A DNA stretch of 64,000 nt from Piromyces finnis (taxonomy: Eukaryota; Neocallimastigomycota; Neocallimastigomycetes; Neocallimastigales; Neocallimastigaceae): positions 200,001 through 264,000 of the forward strand of contig MCFH01000036.1 in assembly GCA_002104945.1 (NCBI GenBank). Reading direction: 5' to 3'. The notes under the pieces are model-generated. The model was not told the origin of the DNA. It saw only the letters and a program-made list of their open reading frames with translations, and did not search any database. The translations under genes and the position numbers were made by a program. This document shows positions 12,068 to 26,896 of the stretch, piece by piece. How positions within the stretch are numbered: position 1 is the stretch's first letter; each line of letters begins with the position of its first letter.

Positions 12068-13380
12068 AATAATTCTTTCTCTGATTAAATTTTACATATG
12101 GTTCTTTATATTCTAGTAGAGTGAACATACTTTAGTTTTTGGTATTAGACGATAAGTTAAACTTGATTATAGAATTATTGTATTAATCATGTATATTTTA
12201 TCAAGACATATCATAATATAAAACTTTTTTTTTTTATTATTTATATTTTTTCTTTTCTTTTTTTTTTTTTTTTTTTATACAGATTAAAATATTTAAAAAA
12301 AGTTTTAATAAAATTAATCAAAAAATTTTATTAAACTTTAAATAATTTTTTTTAATAATATAATAAGGTGTATGTGTATGTGTTTATATATATATATATA
12401 TATATTTGTGTGTGTGTGTGTCTTATTTAATAAAATAAAAAAAAAAAGGTAGTGTGTGAAAAAAATAAATAAATAAAACACTATATATAAAATAAAAAAT
12501 GTTAAGATATTTAATAATATATCTTACTAATAACGAAACTTATTTACCAAGGGTTGAATTAATCTTTTTTCAAGGATAAACCTGAAATGTTTTTCCAAAT
12601 AACAAAAAAAAAAAAAAAGATAGAATTTATATCATGTGTGTCTTTCTTCTTCTTCAAAAAAAAAAAAGTGTTGAAGTAGTCTACTGGTAGGTGGACAGTG
12701 TTTGATTGTTCAGAGAGAAAACCGTTTAAGATAAAATTATATGATATATTATTATGTATCTGAAGTGAAAAATGAATTAAAGAATACATTTTTTTTTTTT
12801 TTTATACAATATCATCTATAGTTTAGACATTTATTATATAAAGAATTGAATTGTTTTTTTTTTTTATATACAATTAAGGCTTTAAAAGTTTATATATATA
12901 AAAAAAAAAGAAAGTTGATTTTATATATCCATCTTTAACTCTTTTTAATTATTAAAATTAACAAATGTAAAAAAAAAAAAAAAAAAAAAATTTTGACATA
13001 GATATTTTTTCATAGAAAAAAAAAAAAAAGGTCTATTTTATTAAATCAAAAGATATTTTTAATAAAAAAAAAAAAACTTTTTTCTTTTTTTTAGGATATT
13101 TACTAAAAATTCATTAATTAAATATAAACCTTTATGTATTTGACCATTTTTTTTTTAAAAAAAAAAGAATAGAATATAGAATTGTTTAGACTATATTCTG
13201 GACATTTATATATTATATATTATTTATATATTTATTATAAACCATGAACCTCTTGATTATATTTAATGGTATTTTAAAAAAACCAAACTTTTTTTGTAAA
13301 ACTTTATAGAAACATTTAAATTCTATAAAAAAAAAAAGGGATGAATATAACGTACATTTATTATGAAAAAGTGGAGGAGG
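12068..13380. other. Intergenic DNA, 3' of the 10.7-kb gene
   Basis: Homopolymer-rich, with a (TA)n-(TG)n tract at about 12386-12420. The small frame near 12559-12789 is made of A/T runs and has no protein-like composition. Nothing else is seen. Confidence 0.6.
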
Positions 13381-14023
13381 GGTAAAAAAAAAAAAAAAAA
13401 GATCGTCAAAGAAAACAAAGTGAAGAAGTTTTGTATTTAGCGAATGCAGAAGATTCTAAAATCTAAGATACAAGGGCAGTTCAGGAGTTAACTCTATTAC
13501 AATGGGACACCGAGTCAAAGATCAAAAAAAAATTTTGTCATGGAACAAAATTATGATCTTCGTTGGTTGCGATGGCCTTCCTAGCCTATCTTATTGTTTC
13601 TTCAGCATTGATACTCTTGACTATTGCTTCAAACCTTTTGAACATTAACCATTGCTAGCCAATAACAAAAAAGGCATGATTTTGGTTAAAAAATTCTGCT
13701 GTTACTGTCAAGAATGGTGTTCCTTCTTCGAAAGTGCCCGATTGCATCTGACACTTGCAAAGTTTTTTTTTTATTTCCTTTGAATTGGAAATGATAGTTG
13801 TTAAAACTTCTTCCCCTCCCCCTCCCCCAAGAAGGAATTTAAATATTTTATTACATACACTAGAATAATCATACCCATTAATATTCACCGGCCGGTCGGA
13901 TTATTAGAACTATTACTGTTATTAACTAAACAACTATCTAAATTAAGAAGTAATATCTTCACTATTGCTACTACTACTACGGTTATTACTACTATTATTA
14001 CTAATGTTATTATTATTATTATA

Positions 14024-14057
<34 letters not shown>

Positions 14058-14137
14058 TAATTATTATTACTATTATTACTCTAATTATTATTATTATTAT
14101 TATTATTATTCTAATTATTATTACTATTATTACTCTA

Positions 14138-14187
<50 letters not shown>

Positions 14188-14830
14188 CTCTATTAATATT
14201 AACGTTTTTCATTAGTATTGAGAGGATGGTTGGAATTACACTGACGGAAAAGCATTTAATCGTTGGACTAGGCAATTATAATGTTTACTATGGATGGATA
14301 TCTCTAAATATTTGGACACCTCTAATAATCAAGTCTTAATACTTTTTTCCAATATGGATAGTAGTAGTTTGGATAAACGGCGGGATCAACAACAAATTTA
14401 GCAGCTTTCACAACAACTCTAGCACATTCAACTTGTATTCGATTCTTACTTACCAAAGCCAGTAATAAGAAATCATAGGAAAATTCTGGAGGTACTTGTA
14501 GCATAATTTAATAAAATCTTTATAAAGTTTCAATATTATTATTATTATCATTATAGTATTGGGCGACTTTGATTGAATTTCCTTTGAGATCTTTCTAAGG
14601 AAATCTTTTTTTTTTTTGTATAAAGAGTCCTACTTGATTTGTACCATGTCTATTTTTTTTTTTTTTTTTAAATTTAGGAATGGAATTAACAAGGTGTACG
14701 CTAATACAATTTGAATTTTTCCACTTGTTAAAACATCTAACCTGAGCTAATGAAGGAATATTCAAATCTTTTGAAATATAAACCACCGATACAGCTTTAT
14801 AAACTCCTGCAACCTATCATATTCCTTTGT
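13381..14830 (-). pseudogene. Decayed coding island, probably an old gene on the minus strand
   Basis: Between AT deserts lies a stretch of clearly higher G+C with protein-like fragments broken by stops and frameshifts. Minus-strand pieces, in transcript order: 14812-14660, following a TAG acceptor, encodes VAGVYKAVSVVYISKDLNI and SLAQVRCFNKWKNSNCISVH; 14504-14322 encodes a 60-codon piece containing PPEFSYDFLLLALVSKNRIQ and DPAVYPNYYYPYWKK; an (AAT)n asparagine tract follows at 14190-13986; 13888-13655 encodes VNINGYDYSSVCNKIFKFL and a GTFEEGTPFLTVTAEFFNQN segment, and similar-looking text continues past the stop at 13655. A 48-codon plus-strand frame at 13502-13648 (MGHRVKDQKKILSW...) is an alternative reading. 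No family was recognised. It could also be a small live multi-exon gene that I failed to assemble. Confidence 0.35.
13986..14187. repeat. (ATT)n tract with a nested 54-bp duplication
   Basis: The block CTAATTATTATTACTATTAT, ending in TACTCTAATT, starts at 14057 and again at 14111, embedded in (ATT)n. It would encode mostly Asn/Ser on the minus strand and may be the poly-Asn part of the decayed gene around it. Confidence 0.85.
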
Positions 14831-15645
14831 ACACATGCTTTTGAGCAAATCCTAGATCAAATAGTTAAACCTTTTAAACAAAAAAGAAATACTAAACACT
14901 TTTGAGTTTTATATATTTTTTATACATTACTTTTTATTTATTTTATTTTTGTTTTTTTTTTTAATTTTTTAATAATAAAAAAAAAGTTTATTTTTTGTTT
15001 TTTTTAAAAAAATATATATATAATCATAATATTAAATGTTTGCTTTTGTTGAATGAATGTGTTGTGTGTGTGTGTGTGTGTGTGATGCTTTTAGTAAAAA
15101 AGAATTAAAAAAAAAAAATGGATGATTAAATTACAAAATAAATAAAATTTATATTATTAATAAATTATAATTTTTTTTATAAAAACTAATTCTCTATACT
15201 AAAAATCTTAAAAAAATTTTTTTTTTTTTTAAAATTTAATCATTCACATAAGAATATTAAGAAATTAAAAAAAAAAAAAAAAAAAATTTTTTTACCAAAA
15301 AACAATTATAATAATAATTGTTTTATGCTATTAAAAAAAATATTAAATTAAAATAATAATGTTATATAAATAAATAATTTTTTTATTAAAAAGAGGCTAA
15401 AAAGAAAATATACTAAATAATAATTTAAATATTTACTAAATGTATTATTATTAAAAAAAAAAAAAAAAACTTTAAAAAAATTATAAATTAAAAAATGAAT
15501 GAATATATTATATAAAATTAAAATTGAATAATATACTAATATTGTAAAAATTTTTTAATATAGATAAATTAAGTAGATTTATATATATATATAAAATATG
15601 AATTGATTATTTATACTTTTCTTTACTGAAATATTATATATAGAT
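14831..15645. other. Intergenic DNA and likely 3' UTR of the GATA factor
   Basis: Very AT-rich, with a (GT)n run at about 15061-15083 and many A/T homopolymers. No frame or RNA gene is visible. Confidence 0.6.
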
Positions 15646-18411
15646 TTAGTCTTGTTCCTTTGTCTTTTTTTTATCATCATCATCATCATCCTTTGTATTA
15701 CCATTTTTATTTTTACTTTCTACGACGACCTTTTCTTTCTTTGCTCGTTTTTTCTTATTCTTCGTATCACTATTTTCTTTTGAAGGTACGGCAGCTTTTT
15801 CAAGCTCATTGGCTTCTTCCTTTTTTTCTTCTTTACATGCTTCCTCTTTTCCACATTCCTTTCCTTTTTCTTTTTCTTCAACATTCAATTTGGCCTTTTT
15901 AGCTTTAGTTTCGGAATTTTCCTTTCTTTTCTTTGAAGACTTTTTCTTACTTTTATCTTCTCCGTCATTCTTATTATTATTTCTTTTACGCTTTCTTGGG
16001 GTACTTTTCTTCAAGGAAATTGGTCGAGAAGCACCATCATGAAGCGTCTTGTATAAACCACAGGCATTACATAATGGATTACCCTCTTTATCACGACGCC
16101 ATAATGGTGTAACAGAAGTACTACAATTGGAACATTTGATCTCCTTCTTTTCTGGATCATCACCATCTCTTCTAGAAGAATTATTACGATTGGTTTTTGG
16201 TCTGGGGGCATTATGAATCTTTTGGTATAATCCACAGGCGTTACATAAAATTTCATCGTTTGCTGAACGACGCCATAGAGGTGTTTTGGTTACCTTACAA
16301 TTAGCACATTCGGTTTTTTGAGGAATTAAATGGTATGGAGAATACAATAAACCATTATTATCGTAAAATCCATTACCATAAGGTCCAATGAATCTGGCAT
16401 ATGGATTGAAATACAAATTCTTGTTTTTTCTCTTGTATCTTCTCTTGGTTCTAACTGGAGCAGCTGGGGTATCTCCCTTGGTTTGTAATGCTTCACCTTT
16501 TTCTGTTTTAGATTGAGCCTCGGTGGATGGTTGACTTTTATTAGGAATATCTTTTTTTTCAACTTCTTGTTTTAAAGATTCTTCCTTTGAAGCATTTAAT
16601 GACTTTTCCGGATTTTTAATGTCTACCTTTACACCTCCATCGGTGAAAATATTATTGGAGAAATTTTCGAAATCTTTGGTAGCTGTGGAAGAGGTGGATG
16701 CAGTGGAATTGTAATCAATGACTGATGGTGATATGAATAATGGCTTATCCATTTTTGAAGAAGTTGAGTTGAAAGTAGAGGTAACGACAGAATCATTAGA
16801 AGAAGATGGTGTCATTCTTTTATCTTCAATGGTGGAATGATAGCTACGATTGACGCCATGATTGGTGGTAAAGGAAAGGGATGGATCAGTAATGGATGGT
16901 GATAAAACATTAGGGACAACAATATTCTTTTGATAGGTGGCTTCTTGATGTTGTTGCAAGTGTTGTGGATATTGTTGGTGTAATTGATGTTGTTGTTGCT
17001 GTTGTGAGGCTACAACAGAACGAACTTTTGCTTGAGTTTGAAGATAAAGTTCATTATTAGATTTAGCAATCATATTGGTTAATCTTCTTAATTCATTCAA
17101 GGTTAATTGATTTGACTCAAGCATAACTTCCAATGATTTGATATTGGCTTCAGCAGAAGAGATTGGCTTTCTCATTGATTCTTCACCATAAGAAATACTG
17201 GAACTTAAGGAAGGTGTCATTATTTCACTAGACAATAATAGACCATTGGATGCAGAAGGAGTCATATTAGCAATGTTGTAGTTTCTATTTGTATAGGTTA
17301 CTGAATTATAAGGATTTGTGGAAGCATTGACAGTTTTATATACAGAGGTTGAATTTTGACTAATAGCATTTTTAATTGAAGCAAAAGAAGCGTCTGATTC
17401 TTCCATCAATGCACTGGAAGGTAATCTGGAAGAATCATTCACAAGAATATTATTTACAGCAGTTATATCATTTGGAGTTGAAAGTACATTATTTCTGTAT
17501 ACACCGGAATTCTGAGAGTTGAAATTAATATCATAAAAATAATTCATGGAAGGATTATCCAGTTTTTGTTGATGAATTAATTTTCGAGTAGGATCAGCAT
17601 AGTTTACATTTTGAATATTTTCATGATCCACAGGGTCTACAGGTTCTATAGGTTCAATAGGATTCATTCGATTCATTGGATTCATAGGGTCCATCGGATC
17701 TATAGGATCCATTGGGTCTACAGGATTCACTGGGTTCATAGGGTCCATAGGGTCCATAGGGTCCATAGAATTTAAAGAGTTCATTTGATCCATATAAGAA
17801 TATAAACTTACATTATTATTATGACTCTCATTGGTAGAAACCTTAATGTATTTATTTTTCAATATACTATTATTTATCATGGTAGTTGTTGGTACAGAAA
17901 GAGTAGATTTTGTAGTCAATAGACATCTTGGATCTTCCAAAGCAAATGTCACTGGTTGATGAGTACGAGGGTTATTAAATGAAGGCGCGGATTCAGGCAA
18001 CTCGGTCACAAAAAGTGTATCATGGTTTAAATTTGGAGTACTATATCCTAGAGTATTGGTAGTGGTAGTACATGATGATGAATTGATAGATTTTGGGGAA
18101 TTGGTCATTATCATTGTAGGGCTTTTATCCTTATTTTGTTCAAAGGTAGTAACACTTGAAATTGAACTTTTTGGCGAGGGATAAACGTTAGAAGGTGATA
18201 ATGGTAAATCACCTTTATTAATTTTGGTATTATTGATTAATTCCTTTTTATAATAGTTTTCAAAACTATTTTCCTGGTTATCTTGATATGATTCTACTAA
18301 TTGTGAATATAATTTAATATTATCCAAATCTTTTTCACTATTAAAAGATTTTTCTATTAAGTTATCGTACAGCAAATCACTTTTATTATTATTTATAATA
18401 ATAGATTCCAT
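15646..18411 (-). CDS. Two-finger GATA-type transcription factor, 921 aa, single exon
   Basis: A nuclear DNA-binding regulator expected to bind (A/T)GATA(A/G). Two zinc fingers of class CX2C-X17-CX2C are present. Finger 1 starts at C702 ([14 protein letters not shown]...[11 protein letters not shown]) and finger 2 at C760 ([14 protein letters not shown]...[11 protein letters not shown]), separated by a basic linker containing [20 protein letters not shown]. The 17-residue loops and TPLWRR core are typical of fungal and plant GATA factors. Residues 1-640 are low-complexity Ser/Thr/Asn-rich, with a Met-Asp-Pro repeat (216-261) and a Gln/His tract around 470-485, as in activation regions. Residues 800-921 are extremely Lys/Glu-rich with KRKR clusters, likely nuclear localisation and non-specific DNA contact. 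The spacing between fingers (about 33 residues) differs from siderophore-type GATA repressors, which carry a Cys-rich module between the fingers; that module is absent here. Its target pathway cannot be read from the sequence. Confidence 0.93.
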   Translation of the reverse strand: MESIIINNNKSDLLYDNLIEKSFNSEKDLDNIKLYSQLVESYQDNQENSFENYYKKELINNTKINKGDLPLSPSNVYPSPKSSISSVTTFEQNKDKSPTMIMTNSPKSINSSSCTTTTNTLGYSTPNLNHDTLFVTELPESAPSFNNPRTHQPVTFALEDPRCLLTTKSTLSVPTTTMINNSILKNKYIKVSTNESHNNNVSLYSYMDQMNSLNSMDPMDPMDPMNPVNPVDPMDPIDPMDPMNPMNRMNPIEPIEPVDPVDHENIQNVNYADPTRKLIHQQKLDNPSMNYFYDINFNSQNSGVYRNNVLSTPNDITAVNNILVNDSSRLPSSALMEESDASFASIKNAISQNSTSVYKTVNASTNPYNSVTYTNRNYNIANMTPSASNGLLLSSEIMTPSLSSSISYGEESMRKPISSAEANIKSLEVMLESNQLTLNELRRLTNMIAKSNNELYLQTQAKVRSVVASQQQQQHQLHQQYPQHLQQHQEATYQKNIVVPNVLSPSITDPSLSFTTNHGVNRSYHSTIEDKRMTPSSSNDSVVTSTFNSTSSKMDKPLFISPSVIDYNSTASTSSTATKDFENFSNNIFTDGGVKVDIKNPEKSLNASKEESLKQEVEKKDIPNKSQPSTEAQSKTEKGEALQTKGDTPAAPVRTKRRYKRKNKNLYFNPYARFIGPYGNGFYDNNGLLYSPYHLIPQKTECANCKVTKTPLWRRSANDEILCNACGLYQKIHNAPRPKTNRNNSSRRDGDDPEKKEIKCSNCSTSVTPLWRRDKEGNPLCNACGLYKTLHDGASRPISLKKSTPRKRKRNNNKNDGEDKSKKKSSKKRKENSETKAKKAKLNVEEKEKGKECGKEEACKEEKKEEANELEKAAVPSKENSDTKNKKKRAKKEKVVVESKNKNGNTKDDDDDDKKKTKEQD
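17628..17766 (-). repeat. Coding repeat (Met-Asp/Asn-Pro)n in the GATA factor
   Basis: About fifteen tandem triplets of the type MDP, MNP, VDP, IEP and VDP (residues 216-261) come from a 9-bp DNA repeat, ATGGACCCT with variants. The pattern suggests replication slippage in frame. Confidence 0.9.
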
Positions 18412-21400
18412 TTTTTATTAAAAACAATTTTCTAATTGTATATTTTACTAAACAATTTCTAATTATATATATATTTATAGTAAATAATAGAGATAAAATA
18501 TGAGGTGGTTTTTACTTGGGTTGTGAGAGATAAGTATATGCGATTGTCGTTTTTTTTTTTTAGTTTATATATTTTAAAGTAAAAGTTTTATTTTGATAAT
18601 AATTCGTATTATAATATGTTACCATTCGAAATATAAAAACTATTTTTTTAAAATATCAATGTTTTTTTTAAAAGTACTGACAAATTGGTATTTTTTAAAA
18701 ATTAAAAAAAAAATAGACATATAATGATATTATTATTAATTAAAGTTTAAAAAAATTTTTTTTCTTGATGTAAAATAAAAATTTTCTAATGTATATATAT
18801 ATGGTCGAATAAATGTTAAAAAATTCTTTTTTTCTTTGTATATTAAAAATGGTTATGTAAAAAAAATAAACTTTATAAAGTTATTGTATAAAAAAAAGGT
18901 TCATATATCTTTTTATAAAAATTAATAAATCTTTATATAAAGTCTATATGATATATATATTAAAAAATGAATAAAATATGTTTTAATGTCTAAATAAAAA
19001 AGGAGTATTGAGTTTCTTTTTCAAAACTTTTATAAAAAATATTGTATAGAACTTCTAGTTTACGTATTAAAATGAAATGTGTGTGTATATATTTGTTTTT
19101 CTTTTTTTTTTTCTTAAGATAATTTAAAGAGAAATATAAAAAAAATCTTTTAAACAATTTATAAATAGTTTTTTATAGTGTTTTTAGTTGAAAAGATAGT
19201 TTTTACTTTTATATTTCCTTTTTTTTAGGTTTATGTGTTTGGTTGTATAATTAATTTTTTAAAATATATATATATTTATTTTTTATGACAAGATAACTAC
19301 TCGATAACTATATCTGTATAATATATAATATTAACAAATAGTATTATTACTTTAATGTTTGAAATATAATAACAACAGCTTTTTATATATATATTTTTTC
19401 TTTTTTTATGATTGATAAAAGTTTTAGTTTTTTCCTTGTTTTTACTTTTGTTTTTTATTTTCTTTTTTTCAGTTTACACAGGTAAATACAAGTAAGTATG
19501 AATAATAATTTTTAATATTTTTCAAAAAATAATTTCTTTTTTTTTTATAATCATAAAAATAAAAAAATATATATATTCCCTATAAATTACACTACTTATT
19601 TTTTAAAGTTTTTAATAAAATTTTTTATTTTAGATTTTTGAAGGGATTTTTCTTTGTATTTATATTTTTTTGGAAAATTTTAATATATAATAAAAATTTA
19701 TTCCTTTTTTATGAATTTTTCATTTTTTTATAATAATTAAGCTTTTTTATAAAATAAATTTTAATTAAAAAAAAATAAATTTATTTCATCATCTTTTTTA
19801 TTTAAACATAATAAAAAATTTTAAATATGAACCTTTTTTTTAATTAGCAATTCAATACATTAATGATACTATTAAATTCTATTCTATAATATATAGCTTT
19901 TTTTTTTATTTATTCAACTATTTAGAGGTATAATGAATACTAAATTATATATAAATTTTATATAATAAGAAATAGATAAAAAAGCTTAAACTTTTAAAAA
20001 AAGAATCTAAAATGACATATTTTTTTAAAAAAAAAAAAAAAAAACGACATTTATAACAAACAATAATAATTATTGATTTATTATTTTTATTATTATTTAC
20101 TAAATTATTAATAGTATTAAATTATTATTGTTATTATTATTTATAATTATTATTGTTATTATTATTTGTAAATACACTCTTATTATATCAAGAATATATG
20201 GGACTTTTCTTATTACAATATATCTTATTTTATATAATTACAAAGAGATATATAACAAAATATAAATGAATATATGTTTTAATTAGAAAAGATTGAATTA
20301 GGCCATTTAAAAAAATAAATTAAAATAATTTTTAATAATTATTTCATCATGAATCAAAAAAAAAAAAAAGAGAGAGAAATGGCCAAAGTTTTGGGTTTTT
20401 TTTTTATGTTTTGCTTGTTACTACCACTAAGCCAAAAAAAAAAAAAGGTCGTTTTTTTTTACTGGGCAGGACTTACCAGTATTTTTTTTGTAATAAATTC
20501 ATTTCAAATATTATTAGTAGTATTGCTAATATATTGTAATTTAAACTTTTTTATTTTTTTTTTAATATAAAAAAAAGAATTTCATTCATTTATTAAAAAT
20601 TTAAAGTTAGCATTTACACTTGTAATATATGAATATATTTAATACTTATATAATAACATAATATATTTTATTATTATTATTATTATATCTATTCTAATTG
20701 AAAAAATGAAACAAAGAATATTAATCTTTTTTTTTTAATATATAAATAGATAAATAAAAAATAATTAAATTATTATTTTTGACATTTCTACTTTAGAAAG
20801 TAATTGGAATATATGGTTCACATTTATTAAAATATATATTATTAGTATTATATACTCATATATTATTATATATTGAAATTTTCAGATAATAAAAAAAGGT
20901 TTTTCTTTACTATAATTAATTAATTCAGATTCCTAAAATTTTAATAACTTTAATATTCAATTAAAAAAAATTACAATATATTATATTAAATATGTTAATT
21001 TATGGTCGATATATATTAGAAATATAATGGCTTATTACTGTAATTTAATATATTCATTAATTGAAATTATTCTATAAATTGTAAATTTGTTTTAATTAAA
21101 TAATATATAGATTTAAAATTTCAATAGAGTATATTTACATATATTATTATATATCAGTATTATATTTTACATTATACTTGCTTTTAAATTATAACCTTAT
21201 TTATTAATTTTTCGTAATAATTCAATTAAAAATTGGATACTCCAACACTATAACAATCCTATAGGATAATTTTTTGTAACTCTAGTCTATATTGATTTGT
21301 TCTTCATCATTTCCTAGAAAGGAAACTTTTTTCAAACAACATAAATTAATGTAATTTACATAAATTTATTTTAAATTTAAATTAGAATATAATATAATTC

Positions 21401-24400
21401 ATTTATATATATTGATAAATTTATTAATATATAATTTAATAATTTGTTAATTTACCTTTTTTTTTTTCTTTATCTTTCTTGGTGGTGGTGCAAGTAAAGG
21501 AAAAGTAAAGGGAAAAAAAGTTAAAAGAAAGTAAGACTCCTTCATAAATAAAAATAATTAAATGAATCATTAATTTTTTGCTATTTATTTATTTTCTATC
21601 GATGTTTGTAAAATCCCAAGTAAGCCTGTTGTTTATATATATTTTTTTAATGATGATGATACATTTGAGAAGTATATACAATAATTAAATGAATGTATCA
21701 ATAGTTCATTAAACGTTAGCTTTTGATACATTTAAAAATACTAAAGATTTCAATAAGCCGTAAAAAATGGATACATTATTGGTTGGATAGTCATGAACTA
21801 AAGCTTATCTAATAGAGAAATATTTGTTGTAGGAGGATGGTATCAATTTTCTCGTTAAAGGAACACAAAGACAAATTAAAAGATAACATCTCTAAAAAAA
21901 AACGTGTTTATTTCTATTTTTAATATTGGAAAAAAAACTATTTTTTTTATATTTATCATCAAAACTAAATGCTAATGCTTGACGACTATTTTCTAATTGT
22001 ATATGAAAAGTAAATAGTATATTATTTCTTTTTTGTTACTTTTTGATAATCATCCTTACATTCATGGCCTAAGCATGGTTTCATTTTCTTATTAAGAATT
22101 AAAAATTTATTGTAAAAATGATTCAAATGTGATCCAATAAGAATTCAGTATTCCAGATGAATAAGGAATAAGGTTACACAAATGATGATTTCTTTTCTTT
22201 CCGATGATAATATTAAATAATTATATAATGAACCAATGCTCACAATGAATAAAATGATAATAAAAAAAAAAAAGATTAAAAATTCATACTTTTTTTGGGA
22301 TAGGTGTAAGTTCATCTATGCTAATTTTTTATGGTATAGACATCCCTAGGCAACATGAGTTAATGAAAAATTAAAAAAGTATTCAAAAGCACATAGCATA
22401 GATATTCATTGAATTTTTAGTTTTTCATTTTTCTTTTATCTTTTATTTTCTATCCTTTTTTTTTTTTAATATAAATAATGGAAAAATTAAAAGTTTCGTT
22501 TAGAATCTTTTTACCATGAACCATTTTTTGCAAAATATGCACGTGTATATATTTCATGGCATGTGTGATCATAGGATCATCACTGGATAAAGAAAAGAAT
22601 TACTTTTCGCAATTTAAAATTCTTAAAATATGCAATATGAAAGCCAATACACTCAATAATATATTACCATATATATTAATATCATTTATAATAAATGATA
22701 TATATTAAATTTATATTAGTTTTTCAAAAAAAAAAATTCAAAAATGTAGAAATTTGTAAAAAAAAATGTACATTAAATAATTTATATTTATCTAACCCTT
22801 TCTGTTTTATTTTTTATTAATAAAATTTTTAGGTAAGGGTTTGTGATATGTACACTTTTTTTTAAAACTGATGAAACTGTTTTTTTTTTTCTTTCATTCC
22901 TAATCATTTTGCTCTTTTAATTATTATTATTTATCAATTTGATAGCAATAAAAAAGTGATAATTAAGAAAAAAACGAATCTTATTCATTTTAGTGATTAC
23001 TTATTGCTAGCTAATTATTAACTAACTAATTTTTTTTGAAAAAAAAAAGTGTCAACTTTTTTTAATTAATAATCATATTGCCGTTTTTTTAAAAAAAAAA
23101 AAGTTAAAAACTTATTTTATAATAAGAATTAAAAAGAGTACAACAAAAAGTTTATTCTTTTTAAAAATAATTGCTTTTTTTTTTATTATTATTAAATAAA
23201 AAGTTTTAAAGTTGTTATTAGCCGTTAAACTTTTTTTTTTTTTTTTTACTATATGATAAGGATATGCCATAAGATGATAACCTTTTTTTTTTATAAAAAG
23301 TATCATAATAATTGTATTATAATAGATTTTTTTTTTTAAAAAAAAGAAATCCAAAAGGTAAAATTTTAAAAACTTTTATTATCAAATTGTTAGGCCATCA
23401 TTTCTTTTTTTTTTTTTTTTCATTCCTTCATCTTCATTTATTCATTGATATAGATATCCTCTTTATTTCATTCATTCCTTCATTCCTTCATTTATTCATT
23501 CATTTATTTATTTCATTTATTTATTTCATTCATTCATTCATTTATTTCTTTTATTTATTTATTTCTTCCCTTTCCTTTACTCTTTTATTCATTCATACCT
23601 TTCTGCTTTTACTCCTTCTTTTCTTTATTCTACCCTTTTTACTTTTTTTTAGCACAAGCTATAAGCATCAATTTTATTTTTATCAGGTAATGTATCAAAG
23701 TAATTAAAAAAATTTATAAAACTTTATTAAATAATAAAAAAAATAAATTTTAATATAGAAATTCATTTTTCTTTCCATAAATAGAAAATTTAAGGATGAT
23801 CCATTTTTTTACTGAATATAAAAATTTGTAAATAAATTTATCATTTATTGAAATTAAATGAATAAATACTAAATAAATAGATAAATTAATAGATAAATAA
23901 ATTAGTGTATAATATATATTAAATTAAATAAATTCTTTTATCAAAAAAAAAAAAGGATGTAAAACTTTGATGACTTTTTATAGATATCTTTAGTGAATTG
24001 ACCATTTATATATTTAATTACTTCTTATTATTTTCAATACTAAAGAAAAAAGAGTAATGGTAATGAAATTATTTTTCTTTTTTTTTAAGATTATTATTAA
24101 AAAGAACTTTATTTTTTTTTTGATGTAGTGGAACTAGAGTACATTTCTATTAAAATTAAACCTTTTTTTTTTTATTTGTTACTTTATCAATTCAATGACC
24201 TCTAATGCATTCAAATTTAAATGAATTAAACACAATTAAAATAGAAAAAAGTATAGCGTAAGATTATTCTAATTTAAAATTAGAATAATTAAATGTTACA
24301 TTTTAATAATTTTTTTTTCTTTTTTGGGTGCCTGTCTATCTGCCTACCTACCAGCCTGTTTTGCTAATTGTTTGCTTATTTCTTTTTTATAGATAAAGCA

Positions 24401-26607
24401 TTCTTATTGGATTTGGTGGTTTACTATTGTTTTTTTCTTAACATTGATAAATATGGAAATATTAATTTATTTTGTTTTTATTTTTTGTTTTTTAATTAAT
24501 CAATATAATAACCAAATATTTTAATACACTGTAATATATAATATAATATATGCAAAAATAAATCATTAAAATATTTAAATAGTAAGATACCAAAATTATA
24601 TTAAATAAGGTTTTTAATTATGGATTACTTTTTCGTTAATATGTTTTAGAATATATTATTATATATTATAATATTAATTTTTTGTTTTTTATCTATCAAG
24701 TAAACAATTTATTAGAATTAAAAACTATATATAATTAATATATGAGTGTAGTATATTATCAATCAAAAGAATTTAATAAAAAGACTAATTTTATTATATA
24801 TAGGTATCATAAAATAAATGAAATTACTTATTGCTGTATATATTATGAGTATAATGGCTTCATATATTAATATACATCATTGACAGCTTAATTAAATCAA
24901 AACAAACAAAAAAAAAAGAAACGTTTTTAAAAGCACAAGAAAAAATTTTTATAAAGTAAATTACATTTACATTTACATTATGTATTATTAGATTGTATTT
25001 GTATTTGTGAAATGGGATTAAAAAAAAAAGGGAGGAGGATGAACCATCAAAGGATTTATATTTTAAATATTGAATTATAAATTAGTGTTATTAATATAAT
25101 ATAGTCATAATAAGGAAAAAGGATATTGATCCTATCATTATTTACATCTAAGATAAAGTTTTTATTTTATTTTAAAAAAAAAAATATTCCTAAAGTTACT
25201 ATCATCAAAGTAAAAAAAAAAAAATTTTTTTTTTTGTGTAAAGGTATCGTATACAACAACCAATGACTTTGATAGAAAAAGTGATTTTAAAACTGGCATT
25301 GATTCAAGGTTTTATAGTAACGAAAGTCGGGTAAAAAAAAAAAAATAATGATAAGAAGTATTTTTTATTTTGCTATAAATCCTTTATTATTGTTGATAAT
25401 AAAGGAATCTATACAGAAATTAAATTGTGTATTGTACATTTTTTTCTATGAAAATGATAAAGATTCCTTTTGATAAATTAAAAATTTAATGCTTTATTAC
25501 ATAATACATTAATATGGTTTAATGTATGATGTATCATTAACAACATTAGCATTAACAATAATAGAAACATTAACAAAAGTAGTAGTAGTAGTAGTAGTAG
25601 TAAGATATTAATAATTATAATAATATTAAGCATCATCATTATTATTAAATGTATCTCTATGATAATTATTATTGTATTAAATTACATAACATAAAAGTTT
25701 ATTTTTTTTAATGATCAATTAGGTAGTTTTTTTTTTTTTAGGAAAACAATCCTAATTTTAAGTTTCATATATAAATAAATGTATCAATATTATTATTAAA
25801 ATAAATATACTAAAAAGGAAATATTATAATAATAAGAATTAAATAATATTCATGAATTAACTTTTTTTTTTTTATTTTATATTAGATGATGGTGTTAATG
25901 TAAACTTTTTTTACAACAATACTAAATATTAATATAATAATATGATTTAATTATATTGTTGAAACAGAAACTTTTACTTTTTATTAATTTATTAAATGAG
26001 AATCTAAAGGAATATTAATCAAAGTTAAATAATAATAATTAGAATAATAATAAAGACAATAATGAATAATGAGGATAGTGCAAGAGCTTGTTAAATTCAT
26101 GATATGATCTAAAAAGATTGTATAATACATTTTATTAAAATAAAACTTTAAAATGAAAATTCTAAAAATTATATTATATCAAAGCTCTTTTTATTGTTAT
26201 TGTATTACAAAAAAAAAAGTTTATATATTATTGTTATATCAAAAAACATTCCGTTTTTTTTTTTTTTGGTTATGCCTCATATTTAGGTTTAAGTTTAGAA
26301 AAATTTAAGAGATATGTCAAATGACACTTTTCATTCCTCTGATAAATTTGATAGAAATTAAAAATAAAAAGGAAGTAATAAAAGTATATATATTAATTTT
26401 TTTTTAAAAAAAATCAACAATTTTTATTGATAGCATACAGACAAATTATTTATTTTAAAATGATAAAATAAACAAATACAATAATAACAACAAAAAGATG
26501 CATGCATGCATTTATTGTTAGTGTCATCAATATTTTTAATGATGATTATTGATCATTAATGTATCTACATTATTAATAAAGATGTAATTAAAAAATATTA
26601 AATTAGA

Positions 26608-26896
<289 letters not shown>

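Noticed and set aside
15660-16562. Frames on both strands overlapping the GATA factor
   Set aside because: Shadow frames of a confidently identified gene.
20349-20570. A 73-codon frame with an ATG and hydrophobic segments
   Set aside because: Dominated by A- and T-runs read as Lys and Phe; no supporting splice or family evidence.
21481-21533. Short basic reading GGGASKGKVKGKKVKRK ending at TAA, reminiscent of a ribosomal-protein tail or N-terminus
   Set aside because: Only 17 codons, no partner exon of a ribosomal protein could be found on either side, so chance or a tiny relic.
23112-23707. Frames on both strands around 23.1-23.7 kb
   Set aside because: Pyrimidine-rich TTCATT repeats and homopolymers; amino-acid content is Phe/Ile/His only.
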